Assembly: GCA_947650285.1 (NCBI GenBank) | Contig: CANTFL010001447.1 | Span: forward strand, 124,001-188,000 | From: Hyaloperonospora brassicae | Taxonomy: Eukaryota > Oomycota > Peronosporomycetes > Peronosporales > Peronosporaceae | Direction of reading: 5' to 3' | Length of the DNA stretch: 64,000 nt | Shown: positions 42,415-53,593 of the stretch, one piece after another | How the letters are laid out: each line of letters begins with the position of its first letter | Numbering within the stretch: position 1 is the first letter of the stretch | Notes under the pieces: generated by a model | What the model was told of the DNA's origin: nothing | What the model saw: the letters and a program-made list of their open reading frames with translations, nothing else | Database searches by the model: none | Position numbers and translations under genes: made by a program

Positions 42415-43599
42415 ATGCCAACGGGGCCCGACGACGACGACGAGCCGCTGCCGGTGCTCGCGCCGCAGGACCGCGCGCACTTCTCGACGATCCCCGTGAC
42501 GATCCTCACGGGGTTCCTCGGCGCGGGCAAGACGACGCTGCTGCAGTACATCCTGTCGGCCGACCACGGGAAGCGCATTGCGGTGATTGAGAACGAGTTT
42601 GGCGACGAGATTGGCGTGGAGAAGCTCGTGGCCAAGAGCGGCGCCGACGGGCGCGTGCTGGACGGGTTCTACGAGCTCAGCAACGGCTGTGTGTGCTGCT
42701 CCGTGCGCGACGATCTCGTGAATACACTCGAGAAGCTGTTGGAGCAGCGCGACCGGTTTGACTATATTTTGGTCGAGACCACGGGCATGGCCGACCCCGG
42801 GAAGGTCGCGAGTATCTTTTGGGTGGACGACGAGCTCGAGGGACGCATTGTTCTGGACGGCATTGTGACGCTCGTGGACGCGCGACGGCTGGCGTTCCAC
42901 TTGGACCATGTCGACACGCAGCAAGAGGTGGCTGCGCAAGTGGCGTACGCGGACCGGATCTTGCTGAACAAAGGCGACTTGGTGCAGGAGCTCGAGACGC
43001 GCGCGGGGATTGAGCGTCGGGTGAAGGCGATCAATGGCGTGGCACACGTGCGGTGGACAGAGCGGTCGCGAGTGGACTTGGACGACATTCTGAACATCAA
43101 GAGCTTTACTACGACAAAGGTGGAGCAAGTGGAGAGGGAGCTGCAGACGCTGCTGCATCAAGGCAAAGACGAGGACGAGCGGGGCCATCAGCGACGGGAA
43201 GACGGGCAGCACGATGACCGCACGGCGCACACGGGGGGTATGCAGACTGCGTGTGTGCGGATTTCGGATGGACCGCTGGATCAAGATAAACTAGAAAGGT
43301 GGCTTGGGGAATTGCTTTGGCAACAGGACAGTGAGAGGGAAGCAGCAGGCGTGGATGCAGCTGGACGTCAACAGCTGTTTCGCATCAAAGGTGTACTTGC
43401 AGTTGCAGGCGAACCCCACAAGTTCATATTGCAGGCCGTGCACGAGTTGTTTGAGGTGTATGCATCCGAAGAACGCTGGACTGATGCAGAGCGCAATGGC
43501 ACGGTAAAGCGGATGTCGCAGGTGGTCTTTATCGGCTTGCACCTCATCAGAAGCGAGCTCCGGACAGGTTTGCAGGCGTGTGTTGTACGTGACAGGTAG
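42415..43599 (+). CDS. CobW/ZNG1-type zinc metallochaperone GTPase
   Basis: Single exon, 394 aa, ATG 42415 (MPTGPDDDDEPLPVLAPQ). The N-terminal Pro/Asp stretch (EPLPVLAP) precedes TGFLGAGKTTL, the Walker A loop at about 32-42. Next come ENEFGDEIG (switch), GCVCCSV with the CxCC zinc-binding triad near 90, and ETTGMADPG. NKGD, the guanine-specificity motif, is near 185. The C-terminal CobW domain has FRIKGVLAVAGEPHKFILQA and ends VVFIGLHL. ZNG1 proteins use GTP hydrolysis to hand zinc to client enzymes such as methionine aminopeptidase 1. An acidic/His-rich insert (GKDEDERGHQRREDGQH) lies between the domains and could bind metal. Divergent from the kinase gene with 224 bp between start codons. 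Confidence 0.93.
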   Translation: MPTGPDDDDEPLPVLAPQDRAHFSTIPVTILTGFLGAGKTTLLQYILSADHGKRIAVIENEFGDEIGVEKLVAKSGADGRVLDGFYELSNGCVCCSVRDDLVNTLEKLLEQRDRFDYILVETTGMADPGKVASIFWVDDELEGRIVLDGIVTLVDARRLAFHLDHVDTQQEVAAQVAYADRILLNKGDLVQELETRAGIERRVKAINGVAHVRWTERSRVDLDDILNIKSFTTTKVEQVERELQTLLHQGKDEDERGHQRREDGQHDDRTAHTGGMQTACVRISDGPLDQDKLERWLGELLWQQDSEREAAGVDAAGRQQLFRIKGVLAVAGEPHKFILQAVHELFEVYASEERWTDAERNGTVKRMSQVVFIGLHLIRSELRTGLQACVVRDR

Positions 43600-44214
43600 A
43601 AGTCAGCGGCGTATTCCAGTCAGTCTATGTTGCGTGCTATGCCCCATCGACGAAATGGCTACTCGGGCTGGACAGGCGCGATATCTGATGGGTAACCAGG
43701 AAATTACAGCTTTGCGTCAATGCTGCCTCGTTGCTGCTTTCCAACGTGGACATCGCTTTCTGGACTGATCGTTGCCGAGAACCGTCAGTCCCAGATGCGT
43801 TGTCGTTCTCGATGAATATGCGCCGAAGTCGTGCACTTCACGACATTTCCAGCGCGGGAATGTCACTTTCGCGCCCATGCAAACGAATAGCCACCCGCAG
43901 CGCAACGCGACAACAGAATGACCGCAAATAGCATCCTGCACGGCTTCTTTTGTACCGGCAGCGTACCGTCGCCAACAGTGACGCAAATATCAGCTGTGCA
44001 CGGACAGAGGTCCAGCGAAGCACTACTTCGTTCTTCGACATGGACCGCATATCAATCAAAATAGAGCTATCAATGCCTCCTGACGATATGTTCTCCTTCA
44101 TACGCTCGGCACAAAAATGGCAGAGATGCGGAAAACGCACGAGTTACAGCTACCATAAAGATTGAGCATAGCAGTCCGCACCGTGCAGTGGTCACAATGA
44201 CAGTGCACCTGGCT
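43600..44214. other. Intergenic
   Basis: Between the ends of two convergent genes. No supported gene or repeat. Confidence 0.6.
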
Positions 44215-45896
44215 TCACGACGACTTGTCATAAAGGCTTGCAGCAACAGGGTCCGACACGTCGTTTCCCTCACTTCGCTGTCGTTGCTGCTGTTGCTGCT
44301 TCTTCATCTGCAGCACACGTTCACGAATGCTCAATTTCGCGTGGCCAGGCTCCGCTGCCTTGCGAGTCTCCGAGGCCCTCAAAACGTCTGATAGCGCTAT
44401 GCCCCTCAGCTTTTCCTTGGCTCGTGTGACAAATGTCTCGTCCTACAACAGCAATCCAGTGGCAGCAAACGAGGGTAAATGCCAAGTAATGAGGATACGG
44501 GCCAAGTAGTCGCAACGCAGTCGCATCGATCATGCAAGTGTCGTACCCCAATGACTCGGCGCGTGTGCTGACAGCTTCGGCGCGTAGCTGTCTTGCATTC
44601 TACCGCCTTACAGTTCAGAAAACTTGCCATTTCGTCGAAAAAAGAACTCCGCGTCTCAAGCACAAACGTGCGCAAGTGTGCGCGGTCCATACGGACGACG
44701 CACTTGGTCATGTACACACCAGCCTGTCCGACAAAAAGCCATATCAGTCAACGTACAACCGTCTACCAAAGGGATCCTGCTTGTCACCACATACTACGCC
44801 GACAATCTGCGCGTTCTTTTCGGTCGTAGCCGTCGACATGAGCGGATGCAGAAACGCTTCATCAGCTCCCGCTCGCAGCGCCGTGTCCAACACGTCTCTT
44901 GCCAGATCTCTCAAGAACTGCTTCTTCGAGCACGCGCGGTTCAGTAGCACAGGTACTACAACACTAAAGTGCGCCGTCGCCTCGACCTTGAGCCCAAGAA
45001 TGAGCTCCTGCACGCACAGCAGCGCATTTCTGGCCATGATCGAGCGCAAACTCAACGCTGCTGGCAGAACAAACTTCACCAGCACATCATTCTTCCTGTA
45101 GCAGCAGCAGCAACAACAACAACAAAAGCCGATCGCACGGTCACACGGTGGCATTAGTGTTTACACCCGCTTTGCTCGAGCACGCACCGAAAAGAAGAAG
45201 ACCACAAGCAAAGAACGCCATCGACTCCTCGTACAACTGCCGTCGTGCCTGCTCCTGATGGTGCTTTGCAAACCGTCGAAGGGAATCCAGCGCTGCAAAC
45301 TCGTGGCCCCACGCCACGTCCACGTCGTCGATCGTCGTTCGCTTCTGCTCTTGCAGCTGCTGCAGCACCAGATCCACTGCCTTCACCTCCGCCGCAACAT
45401 CGACGCTCTCATCCAGATCTTCAATGGTCTTGATCGACACAAGAAACAGCTCGTTCTGAGGGGCGCCGTCCGGGAGACACAAGTGATCCTCGTCGACTGC
45501 ATGTTTTTGCTCGCCAACTGTAGGTTTTTGTTCGCCAACTGTAGGTCTTTGTTCGCCAACTGTCACACAAGGCTCTCCACCTGCCCCCGATGGCTCGCTA
45601 CCTGTTTGTTTTGGCTCGCCAGCTGTTTGTTTTGGCTCGCCAGCTGTCCACATACGGTCGCCCACCGTCGGTTCAAGCTCGCTAACTGTCAGCTTTTGCT
45701 CACCAAGCGGCCGGTTTTGCTCTTCAACTGTCAGCTCTTGCTCGCCAAGTGTTGCAGCCGACGAGCGTCGCCGCTTCCCCGGCACGACACTCAGCCGCGG
45801 CACTGAATGCTGTCGGCCGACGTCGTCTTTCTCCTGTTGCTGCTGCTGACTGCGCTTGCGCGTCGCTGCGGCCGCGGGGGGCACCACGGGGGCCAT
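44215..45896 (-). CDS. TOG/HEAT-repeat microtubule-binding-type protein, 4 exons
   Basis: Exons 45235-45896, 44795-45095, 44547-44723, 44215-44442, each join phase-consistent, 455 aa. The N-terminus is basic and Gln-rich, then residues 49-132 form twelve imperfect seven-residue repeats around TVGEQKP. From about 150 a HEAT array begins (HEFAALDSLRRFAKHH, SLRSIMARNALLCVQELI, VVPVLLNRACSKKQFLRDLA, SFFDEMASFLNCK, CKTATRRSCQHTRRV). The repeat grammar is that of the single TOG domain in CLASP_N/TOGARAM proteins, which bind tubulin and act on spindle or ciliary microtubules. The C-terminal tail is basic with a Gln run (MKKQQQQQRQR). Microtubule binding is inferred from the fold family. Divergent from the small membrane protein gene, 187 bp apart. 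Confidence 0.8.
45501..45752 (-). repeat. 21-bp coding minisatellite (heptapeptide repeat)
   Basis: Twelve tandem 21-bp units encoding variants of TVGEQKP within the TOG-domain gene. Adjacent units near 45510-45570 and 45600-45640 are almost identical, so the array has expanded recently and is probably length-polymorphic. Confidence 0.85.
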
Positions 45897-46083
45897 GACG
45901 CACCGCCGCAGAGCCGCGACAACCAAATACACGCACGTCGCCAGCGCGGACCTTCGTGCTGAGATGCGCAACTGCGAAACCTGATACGCCTGTCATCGCC
46001 GCTGCGTAGCGATACATTGTCATTCATCGGTTTGCACAGGGTTTACGTGCCGCACATAATCAACCGATGTCCCACTATTCGCT

Positions 46084-46614
46084 ATGACGATCGAGTCGCA
46101 CGTATTTGCGGCGGCGTTAGGTGCGCTCGTGCCGTCGCTGGTGCTGCTGGTGCTCCTGGAGAAGCAGTGGGCGCGTGAACTGCCGCCCCAGTGTAGCGGC
46201 GTCCTCGATCGTGTTCTGTGGCTGCTGCCCGACGCGATCTTCCCGCACTTGGAGTGCTTAGGCGTCTCGGGCCGCGCGCTCTACTTGGACTATTACCTGT
46301 TTGACCTGCTGCTCTTCCCGGTGATCTACGCGACGGCGCTACGTGGACTGCTGCGTCGCTCGTGGCCCGACCGGCTCTTGATCGCGTATTTGCCGGGCGT
46401 CGCCGCGCTCTGTGACGTGGTGGAGAACGTGTCGATTCTGCAGCTCTTGCGGCGGTTCCCACAGCGGTGCGAGACGCTCGAAAACGTAGTGAGTGTCGTT
46501 GCGCGTGCCAAGTGGATTGTCGTCTTGTCGGCCAATGTGTTTGTGCTGCTCGGGGCGGTGAAAGTGGGGATGCAGACAGCGGTCACGCGGTCGCGCGCGA
46601 AGAAGAAGGAATGA
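46084..46614 (+). CDS. Small four-helix membrane protein, unknown function
   Basis: Single exon, 176 aa, ATG 46084. Hydrophobic segments near 6-25 (LGALVPSLVLLVLLE), 62-82 (YLFDLLLFPVIYATALRG), 92-112 (LLIAYLPGVAALCDVVENVS) and 143-163 (KWIVVLSANVFVLLGAVKVG). The C-terminus is strongly basic (RSRAKKKE), like a cytosolic or ER-retention-type tail. The helix-embedded DVVEN acidic motif is notable. I do not recognise the family. Its ordinary codon usage and a closely spaced divergent neighbour (TOG gene) support it as a real gene. Confidence 0.75.
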   Translation: MTIESHVFAAALGALVPSLVLLVLLEKQWARELPPQCSGVLDRVLWLLPDAIFPHLECLGVSGRALYLDYYLFDLLLFPVIYATALRGLLRRSWPDRLLIAYLPGVAALCDVVENVSILQLLRRFPQRCETLENVVSVVARAKWIVVLSANVFVLLGAVKVGMQTAVTRSRAKKKE

Positions 46615-48521
46615 AGACGACAGCTTAGTAAATGCAGCAGCCGAGAGCACAGTACAGTGTGTGTGATCGGGTGATATTTTGTGGCCACTTCCGCGAATAC
46701 GCCATGATGTACACAGTAAGCAGTGCTTGGTGCGGCCGGTAACCGACGTGACGGTGACACTGCTTTAAAGCTCTTCGCTCTATTCGCACTGGACTGTGTG
46801 TGCCAACCTCGACTTTTCGGGACGTGCACATGGGACCAAATGTTCAGCGACCGCTATATTCAAATGTCCTTGCGGCATTGTGTGCAAGCCAGGATCGGTG
46901 GTTTTTACAAGATGTAGTTCAGACCATTGGAGCAGCCGATGTTGATGTATCGGACGTCTTGCGCTGGCAGTTGGCATGCAGCGGCGATCGCAAGCTGCTT
47001 GCAGAAGTGCGTCAACTGTGTGAATCGCCGATCACTCGAAGCTATACGCAAGGATAGTGTTTGAGCTTCTTGACGGTCATCTGGGAAATTTTTGGCTCGC
47101 CTTGTACCTGCTCGGTCACGAAACGAGTGCAACGCAAGTAGCTACGTGCAGTGCGTCCTGTGCGAAGCGTGATAGACTTACACACTTGCGATGTAGACAT
47201 CGCAACATTGGTCGCGTCACCAAATACAGCGAAGAAAGCGTCCGCTTCACTCTACCACATTGCGAATTGCCTGTCGTCCGTTTTCGAACGGAAGAATGCG
47301 GCTATACGATACTACGAATAAGTAAAGGCCGCGTCTCTTGACCTTGTACATGTCGTGGCAAAAGATTGTGACGCTGTTAGACTCCTGTAGGTTACAACTA
47401 ACTTTATTTTGACGCCGCCTCCTTCACCTCACCCACCTCGTCAATCGGCGTGGCACACTGATGTCAGCGCGCCTTTGTTTCTCTGCACTACTAAATGGGG
47501 TCGTCTAAGCTCCAAACGACGTGGACGTCCATTGCTATAATCCGACCACTTCCAGCAGATTTATGTTAGCCTTGTTTGTATACATGTGCGCTTATTATGC
47601 AGGTTAGAGCTAACGTTGTAGAATGCAATCGATTTCTTACTGATGAGACAAACGAAAGGCGCACGTGACTTTGGCATCAACTGTACTGCAAGTGTGGATG
47701 TTCTCCCAGATGGTAATAATATTGTGACAGAAAGATAGAAAGACAAGCTGTACAGCTCACCCTATTACACAAGGAACATGGCCTCAAAAATTGGAAGAAG
47801 TTTAGAGGAAGCGTCACAGGTGCGTCACACAAAATAGGAGTCATGTTAATTGTGCAGATATAATTTGGTGGAAATCACAGACCGACGCATGACGTCAGCC
47901 TTTACTCTTTCAACCCCCGCGGCGCAAGACCGAACATACCTTTCTAAGTGGTCACCATGTTAGACATACATAAAAAACTTAGACATGACGTGATTCGACG
48001 ATTCAGGTATTCCAGATATGTTTGTTAAACAACACGAGCGATCTGCAGGGGCGCAGACAATTCCGAATAGTCACTTAAGCCTCGGATAAGAAAGTCACTG
48101 CAAAATTGTTTTCGTAGGAAGTTTGATTTTACCAATGTTATCGAAAGTGTGGCTCCAGAATCTTGATGGCAACCGCTTCTTGCTCTTGCACAATGGAGAC
48201 GCGAAATATGATCACCTGTCGAATTTTTATCGCCTGTAAACAATTAGTTAAAACCGAAAAAATCGTGGAAAACATTCAGTTATATATATGGCTTGTGTAA
48301 GGGTGGTACATTTTGATGGCGCAATCAAGGTATGGGTTCGTGTGCCATGTGATCCCACTAACGTCGAGATTTCATGACGGTCTATCACATAAGATTAAGT
48401 ACAAGATGTCTGAAAGCTCCGGAGCCAGGAAAACAGCACCAGTGACGGTGAACTCTCGTGACTGACCTCAGGAGCAACCGGGAACCTCCTCGGCTCAAGA
48501 GTAAATAAGCCCAGGCAGGCG
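46615..48521. other. Gene-poor transition to transposon nest
   Basis: No gene supported. The part nearest 48.5 kb may belong to the 3' untranslated tail of the LINE. Confidence 0.5.
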
Positions 48522-48526
48522 TGCAA
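48522..48526. repeat. Solo-LTR target duplication, left (TGCAA)
   Basis: TGCAA before the LTR start; same bases at 48971-48975. Confidence 0.8.
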
Positions 48527-48970
48527 TGTAACGGGGAACACCCATTGCGTGAACTTAACGCAAGGGTGACGTGTTCCCGACAAGCGTACACAGGGCAACC
48601 GAGGAAGCAGTAGGTAAAACAGAGCCCGAAATCTCTGTATTGAGGGAAAAGTAGAACTGTTTATTTTAAATATTTATCACGTTAATAAATGATCTTTTGA
48701 CTTACTCTAACTACATTAAATATCTTCTCCTATGTGGGTCCCTTGCTCACCACCCATTGCGCGCGTCCAGCAGCGATTGGTGGTTGAGTTGGTTGATGTA
48801 CACCGTACATCAACCGAGAAGTGGACCCCTCCAAGGATATTATCCTTAGCAATAATAATCCGACAACATCACTCATTTCGAGTGATGTTGATTGAATATC
48901 GTCAAAAATATAATGTTCAAAAATAAGAACTTTCATACCAATTTTTATGTAACGGGCTCACCCCTTTACA
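48527..48970 (+). mobile_element. Solo Ty3/gypsy LTR, 444 bp
   Basis: Begins TGTAACGGGG, the same ten bases that open the element C LTR, and ends CCCCTTTACA. It is flanked by a perfect 5-bp duplication TGCAA and contains no coding sequence. It is rich in short palindromes (for instance TTGCGT...ACGCAA near 48545 and GGTTGATGTAC...GTACATCAACC near 48790). Such an LTR is what remains after recombination between the two LTRs of a full element. It sits just beyond the stop codon of the LINE. Confidence 0.8.
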
Positions 48971-48975
48971 TGCAA
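48971..48975. repeat. Solo-LTR target duplication, right (TGCAA)
   Basis: Matches 48522-48526. Confidence 0.8.
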
Positions 48976-48984
48976 TACCGCCCC

Positions 48985-50794
48985 TCAGACTACTGTATCC
49001 GGACCGCGATGGTCCCGCTTCACCAACGCCGTAAGTTGACGTATCTCGTGCGCCCAGAAAAGAGCGACACTGTCAGTTACTGTGGTCTGCTCTCCTCTAT
49101 TCACAGCGTCGTTCCGCTCATTCCATAGCTGAGTGAGGAAAATAGTACACATAAGAAACAAGATTCGCTTCCAGCCCTTAACCGCGGGATCGAGATCGCC
49201 TTAAAAACGTTTAAGCAGCCGATGACGCTGCCGTGCCGGTATCGCAGGAGCTCGTCTAGTAGCGCAGCTGAGCAAAAGACTCGTGTCCCCTAAAGGGGTC
49301 TCGGTGACGCCTGACCAGTGCTGAAGGAATTTGCCCCAACATGCGCGCGCCTTCCGATAGTCCCAGAAGATGTGATCCGGAGAATCCTTGACAAAGTGAC
49401 ACCCCGGCGATGCACGGCAACTATTGTCATCTTGCCTACCCGCTGATATATATCAAGCTGCTTGGTAGCGATCCGATAGCACCTCCAAACTTGATGATTC
49501 GTAAATCCATGTGCGTGACGCCACACCTGGGACGGACTCTGATTGCGGCTGCCCGCTGCCTTGAATCCGTACTTACTACGGCTTCCATACGCCGCAACAG
49601 CGGCCGTAATGCAACCGCTAACGGTAGTTTATAAAGCTAAAACTCACGGCGAAAGACTGTCCTCCGAAGGGAACTATTCGCGACGCGCCCCGCTGCCGAC
49701 CATGGAAAACCGGTGATGGCAGGGACGGGCGTAAAATACGGCACCGTTCAACTGTAGAAATTCGGCTGAGGGTGAGCACCCATCAACTAGGGCCGGGACC
49801 AGCTCTATTAGCTGCGTAAGGAAGAACCAACGGAATCCGTCGGCCCCCTGCCGCAGGTGGACCCGGCCATCCGAAAGGTTCTTAAGACCCCGCCAAGGTC
49901 CGAACTGTGTGGCCCCGCCGCACCGTTGAACAGTCGTAATCGTACCGAAATGAAGGTGTATGCCGCAACCTTAATGGAGGCGCAACCGCCAACTCAGTCT
50001 TAATGAAAGATGGAGACGCCAGAAGGATAGCCATTGCCCATCGCCGTAATTTAGACAGTGAGTGGTGATAATAGGACAGTCCCGCAGGAGGAATGCGGAA
50101 GGTAAACTCTACATGTCTCGTCTGATGGACGTGTACGTCCGAGATAGAACAAGCAACGATCCTGTCGAATTTGGAGATGATTAATTGAAGTACTCGCCCG
50201 TCCCGTATGCAGGGGTTATTGAACCATCCAAACGTACCCCAAAATTGATAGATAACGTGCAAGAGATGATCCTGGGCAGCTATTGCATCTGGAAAGCGAA
50301 GCTGAAACGACAAAATACATTCGTCCCCGTCCCACCAGCTGTCGGCGCCACGAAGCAAGGGTGCCACGTGCTCAGTCATCTGGGCCCGGATACGCTCCAT
50401 TTGCTCATCTGTGGGCTCAAGAAGCTTGTCCAGATCACTCGCAACCAAATATTTTGATATATTAGCCAAACAAGCCGACCACGCCCCCCTCTTCGAGGCC
50501 TCTCGTGTAGTAACATCCCAGAAGGTGTGGTCGACCTTGATAAACCCCAGAAACGCCACGAGCAGAAATATTTATCATTTTCTTGCGTGAGCCATTGCAG
50601 CGCATGTTTAGCTCGCTGTGTTTTAATGGCGACCTCGAAAGAGGCGAGCCCGACTCCCACTGCCTTTTTGGGTGTGAAGATCCGTCCAGGATTGACCTTG
50701 TGGCGCCGCGCGTCCGTGTAGGTGGCACGGGCCCACAAAAACGTTTGTACAAATTCTGAATTGCTTTTCTTGCCCATTCCGGGATATAAAACAA
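48985..50794 (-). pseudogene. LINE ORF2 C-terminal region, broken
   Basis: Fragments in changing frames: IPEWARKAIQNLYKRFCGP and PKKAVGVGLAS near 50.79-50.63 kb, FCSWRFWGLS near 50.55 kb, HVEFTFRIPPAG near 50.1 kb, the zinc-finger block, and a C-terminal end LFWAHEIRQLTALVK. Order and content match the segment after RT in oomycete LINEs. Multiple frameshifts rule out function. Confidence 0.75.
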
Positions 50795-51081
50795 TGCGGC
50801 CGTAATAAGTACTTAAGGCAGGATGATGTAGTTTAAAATCAAAAATCGATGCTGCACGCTAGTATAAACTTTGACAGCCGTGAACAGTCTCGATTGTAGC
50901 TTCCTAATGCGAAGCGCCCGATTGCGATGCTGTAAATTTCCAGTCTCGACCTCGTATTCTAGATACCTCATTGTATCCGCTGGCTGGACGACCGAGATGC
51001 CGTATAAGTCCTGGACGCGCACCGCGCTATTAGAAAATATCAGGTTACTTTTTGTCGGCTGGTCTTGCAGACCCAATTAAA

Positions 51082-51768
51082 TCAAGAAACGAGGTGGAGC
51101 GCCGGCCCGAGCTGATTCCCTTTCTTCAGAAAGAATGTTAAGTCATCTACATACGCGGAGAATGTGTGTCGAACTGTCCCACAACCCGTCATTGGGAGCC
51201 CTGTTAAGTCCGGTGTCTGCTGCACCGCTATGCCTAAGAGCTCGAAGACGATGAGAAAAATCAACCGGGCCAGCAAGCAACCTTGGCGAATACCTGAGAC
51301 AATGGGAATGGGAATGGACCGCTCCCAGTTGACAAGGAATGAACGGGTTGTTCCAGTAAATAGCCGGGCGGTGAGCTGAACATAGCGCTCAGCAAACCCA
51401 AACTGTCGCAGCGCTTCATACATCAAATACCTATCCACAGTGTCATACGCTTTACAAAATTCGAGCAAGAGAATGACCCGACTGTTTACTGCGTCCAAAT
51501 CCTCGTCCAGCGCCGCAGTGGCCAGCTGAGATAGCATCATCATCACCAATTTTAACATCCGCCTGCCATGCACGCAGCCTCGTTGTGAGTCCCCGATGAG
51601 TTTCAGGAGAACCCGTAGCAGCCGTGTCGCTAGTCCTTCGGCAAAAAATTTGTAAATGGTTTGGAGTAACGCGATGGGTCGATAATCCATCGAATCCGCC
51701 GAGTCCCCTTTACGCAAGGGTATGATCAGGGCCTTAAGAAATGAGGACGGAGGATCCTCCCCTGCCAT
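51082..51768 (-). pseudogene. LINE reverse transcriptase domain
   Basis: 228 open codons with RT blocks in order: SADSMDYRPIALLQTIYK, SQRGCVHGRRM, EFCKAYDTVDRYLMYEAL, SGIRQGCLLARLIFLIVFEL and the catalytic SAYVDDLTFF. The frame is open through RT but not into the flanking regions, and GCPLSP-type wording is altered to GCLLAR. Confidence 0.88.
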
Positions 51769-52022
51769 AATACGATAGCTTAGTCCCGTAAGCGCGGGGA
51801 CGAGAAGATTAGCTGTGTCTTAAGGAAGATCATATTTAAGTCCATCCGACCCTGCGTATTTGTGACGACTGATGCATGTATTAGCCGCGAGAGCTTTTGC
51901 TCACGTGAAATCTCGTAAAAGCGCCATGCTGTCAGCTGAAAAAGTATCCGCTGGGCAGGAATCGTTGCCAAGTCGCGAATGACATAAGGCAAGTCTACAA
52001 GAGGTGCAGTCCGATAACTCAC

Positions 52023-52498
52023 TGTAACGGGGTTACACGTCGGCTGGTAGTCGACGATAGGTGTGGTGCACACAAGAGAGGGGGTTACCCTATAAAGTAA
52101 TTTTAGAACACAGTGAGTGTATCAATTGTTGAAGACCGATGTCTGTCATCAATTAATTGCGAGATCTTTTAAGAGGTTATTTAGGGCAGGTTAAATACGT
52201 TGTTCTAAGGTGTTCTTTTAGGCTAATTAAAGAAATAAAAATTCAGTTCCCCTTTTGATCAGTAAGAGACACGTGCCTCACGAGGCGTATTTGATCGGTA
52301 GGAGCTAGCAATACCTGTGAAGGTAGCTACTCCTGAGCACTCTGTGCTGTGATTCTTTTGAATCGTTTGGTCCCTTAGGAACGGGGACCGTAAGCTCTCT
52401 GAGCTTGTTGACTCTCTGAGTCGGGTTCGTAGAACCAAAGTTGCTCGTAAGAGCGTTAAGTCTTCCTCTGACTTAAAGAGCTGTGTAGCTCCGCTACA
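52023..52498 (+). repeat. Element C 5' LTR, 476 bp
   Basis: TGTAACGGGG to CCGCTACA. Same length as the inverted LTR 58746-59221, with about two differences by eye. Has a single copy of the unit triplicated in element A. Confidence 0.9.
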
Positions 52499-52556
52499 CT
52501 TGGTAGCACTTGTAGTCAATCTACGCCTGAGTCGTTACGACTGATCCTCTGTGAGG

Positions 52557-53591
52557 ATGGAGCAATCCACACCCCTCTCTGAGGCCCAAAAGGTCGCGCT
52601 TGATAAGCTGACCGCGGCCGTAGGCCCTGAGTACGTGGAGTTTCTCGCTGCACAAGGTCCCGATGTGCTCAACGCACGAGTAGAGACCTTCATGCAGTAT
52701 GAAACGGCCCTGTTGGGCCAGGTTCAAAACCAAGTAGCGTCGGCTATGCCGACACGCTATGTGGCTATGCCACCAGAAGAGGCTAAGCCTCGTCCCCTTC
52801 GGGTGGACGTTAAATGTTACTCCGGGAAGGAGGGGGAAAACCTTACCCTCTGGATCCGTGAGATTGAGATGGCCATGGACTCTGGTCTCATCTCACTTGA
52901 GAACCAGCGGGTCTCGTTGGCTATCTCTAAGCTCGATGGTAGAGCGAGAGAGTGGGCTTTGACGTGTGGCACGTCGGTCAACTTGGCGTTTCCCACGTGG
53001 GATTCGCTCAAGTTGGACCTTTTGCGAGTTTTCTCGCCGCCTAACCAGGCATATCGCGTGCGCTCACGCTTCTTGTCTACCCGTCAGGGTAAGAACGAGT
53101 TAACGGACTATGTCCAGGAGTTGAGAACTCTGATGGCTGCCATGCAGTCCGACCCTCTCCCTGAGACCGTCTACGTGACAGTCTTCATGGAAGGTCTTCG
53201 CACTGGCATTGCCAGGACCGAGGTCTTTCGAGTCCATCCCTCGACTTTTGAGGAGGCTGTGAGCATCGCTCAGAATGCTGAGCATAACTTCAAGTCGGCC
53301 AGACTTGGTTGGAATGGGTACAACCCAAGCTATGCGAGGGCAACATCAGCAAGTAGCTCGGCTTACTGTAAGCCCGAACCGATGGATCTCAGCAACGCTG
53401 AAGATGAAGGTGAAGCTGGGCTTCATGTTGCCGAGCAACGACAGGAGGTGAGACGCTGTTACATGTGCGGAAGCACTAAACATCTACGTCCCACTTGTCC
53501 TTTGCGTAAGCAACGACCGACTCCTACGGGTCGAAACCCCAGCCTCAACCAGAAACTTGGTATGGCACGGGGAAACGTCGACACCCAGTAG
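52557..53591 (+). CDS. Element C Gag, 344 aa
   Basis: ATG 52557 (MEQSTPLSEAQ). It has the same capsid and CCHC knuckle (CYMCGSTKHLRPTC) as element A, and the two are close to identical over most of the length. It differs at the end: the TGA of element A is CGA here, so Gag runs on about 20 residues to a TAG at 53589-53591. Looks intact. Confidence 0.9.
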   Translation: MEQSTPLSEAQKVALDKLTAAVGPEYVEFLAAQGPDVLNARVETFMQYETALLGQVQNQVASAMPTRYVAMPPEEAKPRPLRVDVKCYSGKEGENLTLWIREIEMAMDSGLISLENQRVSLAISKLDGRAREWALTCGTSVNLAFPTWDSLKLDLLRVFSPPNQAYRVRSRFLSTRQGKNELTDYVQELRTLMAAMQSDPLPETVYVTVFMEGLRTGIARTEVFRVHPSTFEEAVSIAQNAEHNFKSARLGWNGYNPSYARATSASSSAYCKPEPMDLSNAEDEGEAGLHVAEQRQEVRRCYMCGSTKHLRPTCPLRKQRPTPTGRNPSLNQKLGMARGNVDTQ

Positions 53592-53593
53592 GC

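Larger units (their letters stand above)
48976..52022 (-). mobile_element. Non-LTR retrotransposon (LINE), 5'-truncated by element C
   Basis: Reads right to left: RT domain (51082-51768), then post-RT region (about 50800-49880), a zinc-finger RVT-like motif near 49285-49420 (GCHFVKDSPDHIFWD) and the C-terminus (LWNERNDAV...RGPDTVV, stop TGA at 48985-48987). The frame is broken several times. Element C is inserted at 52022, so the 5' part is not next to it; the 3' tail probably continues left of the solo LTR. Confidence 0.85.
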
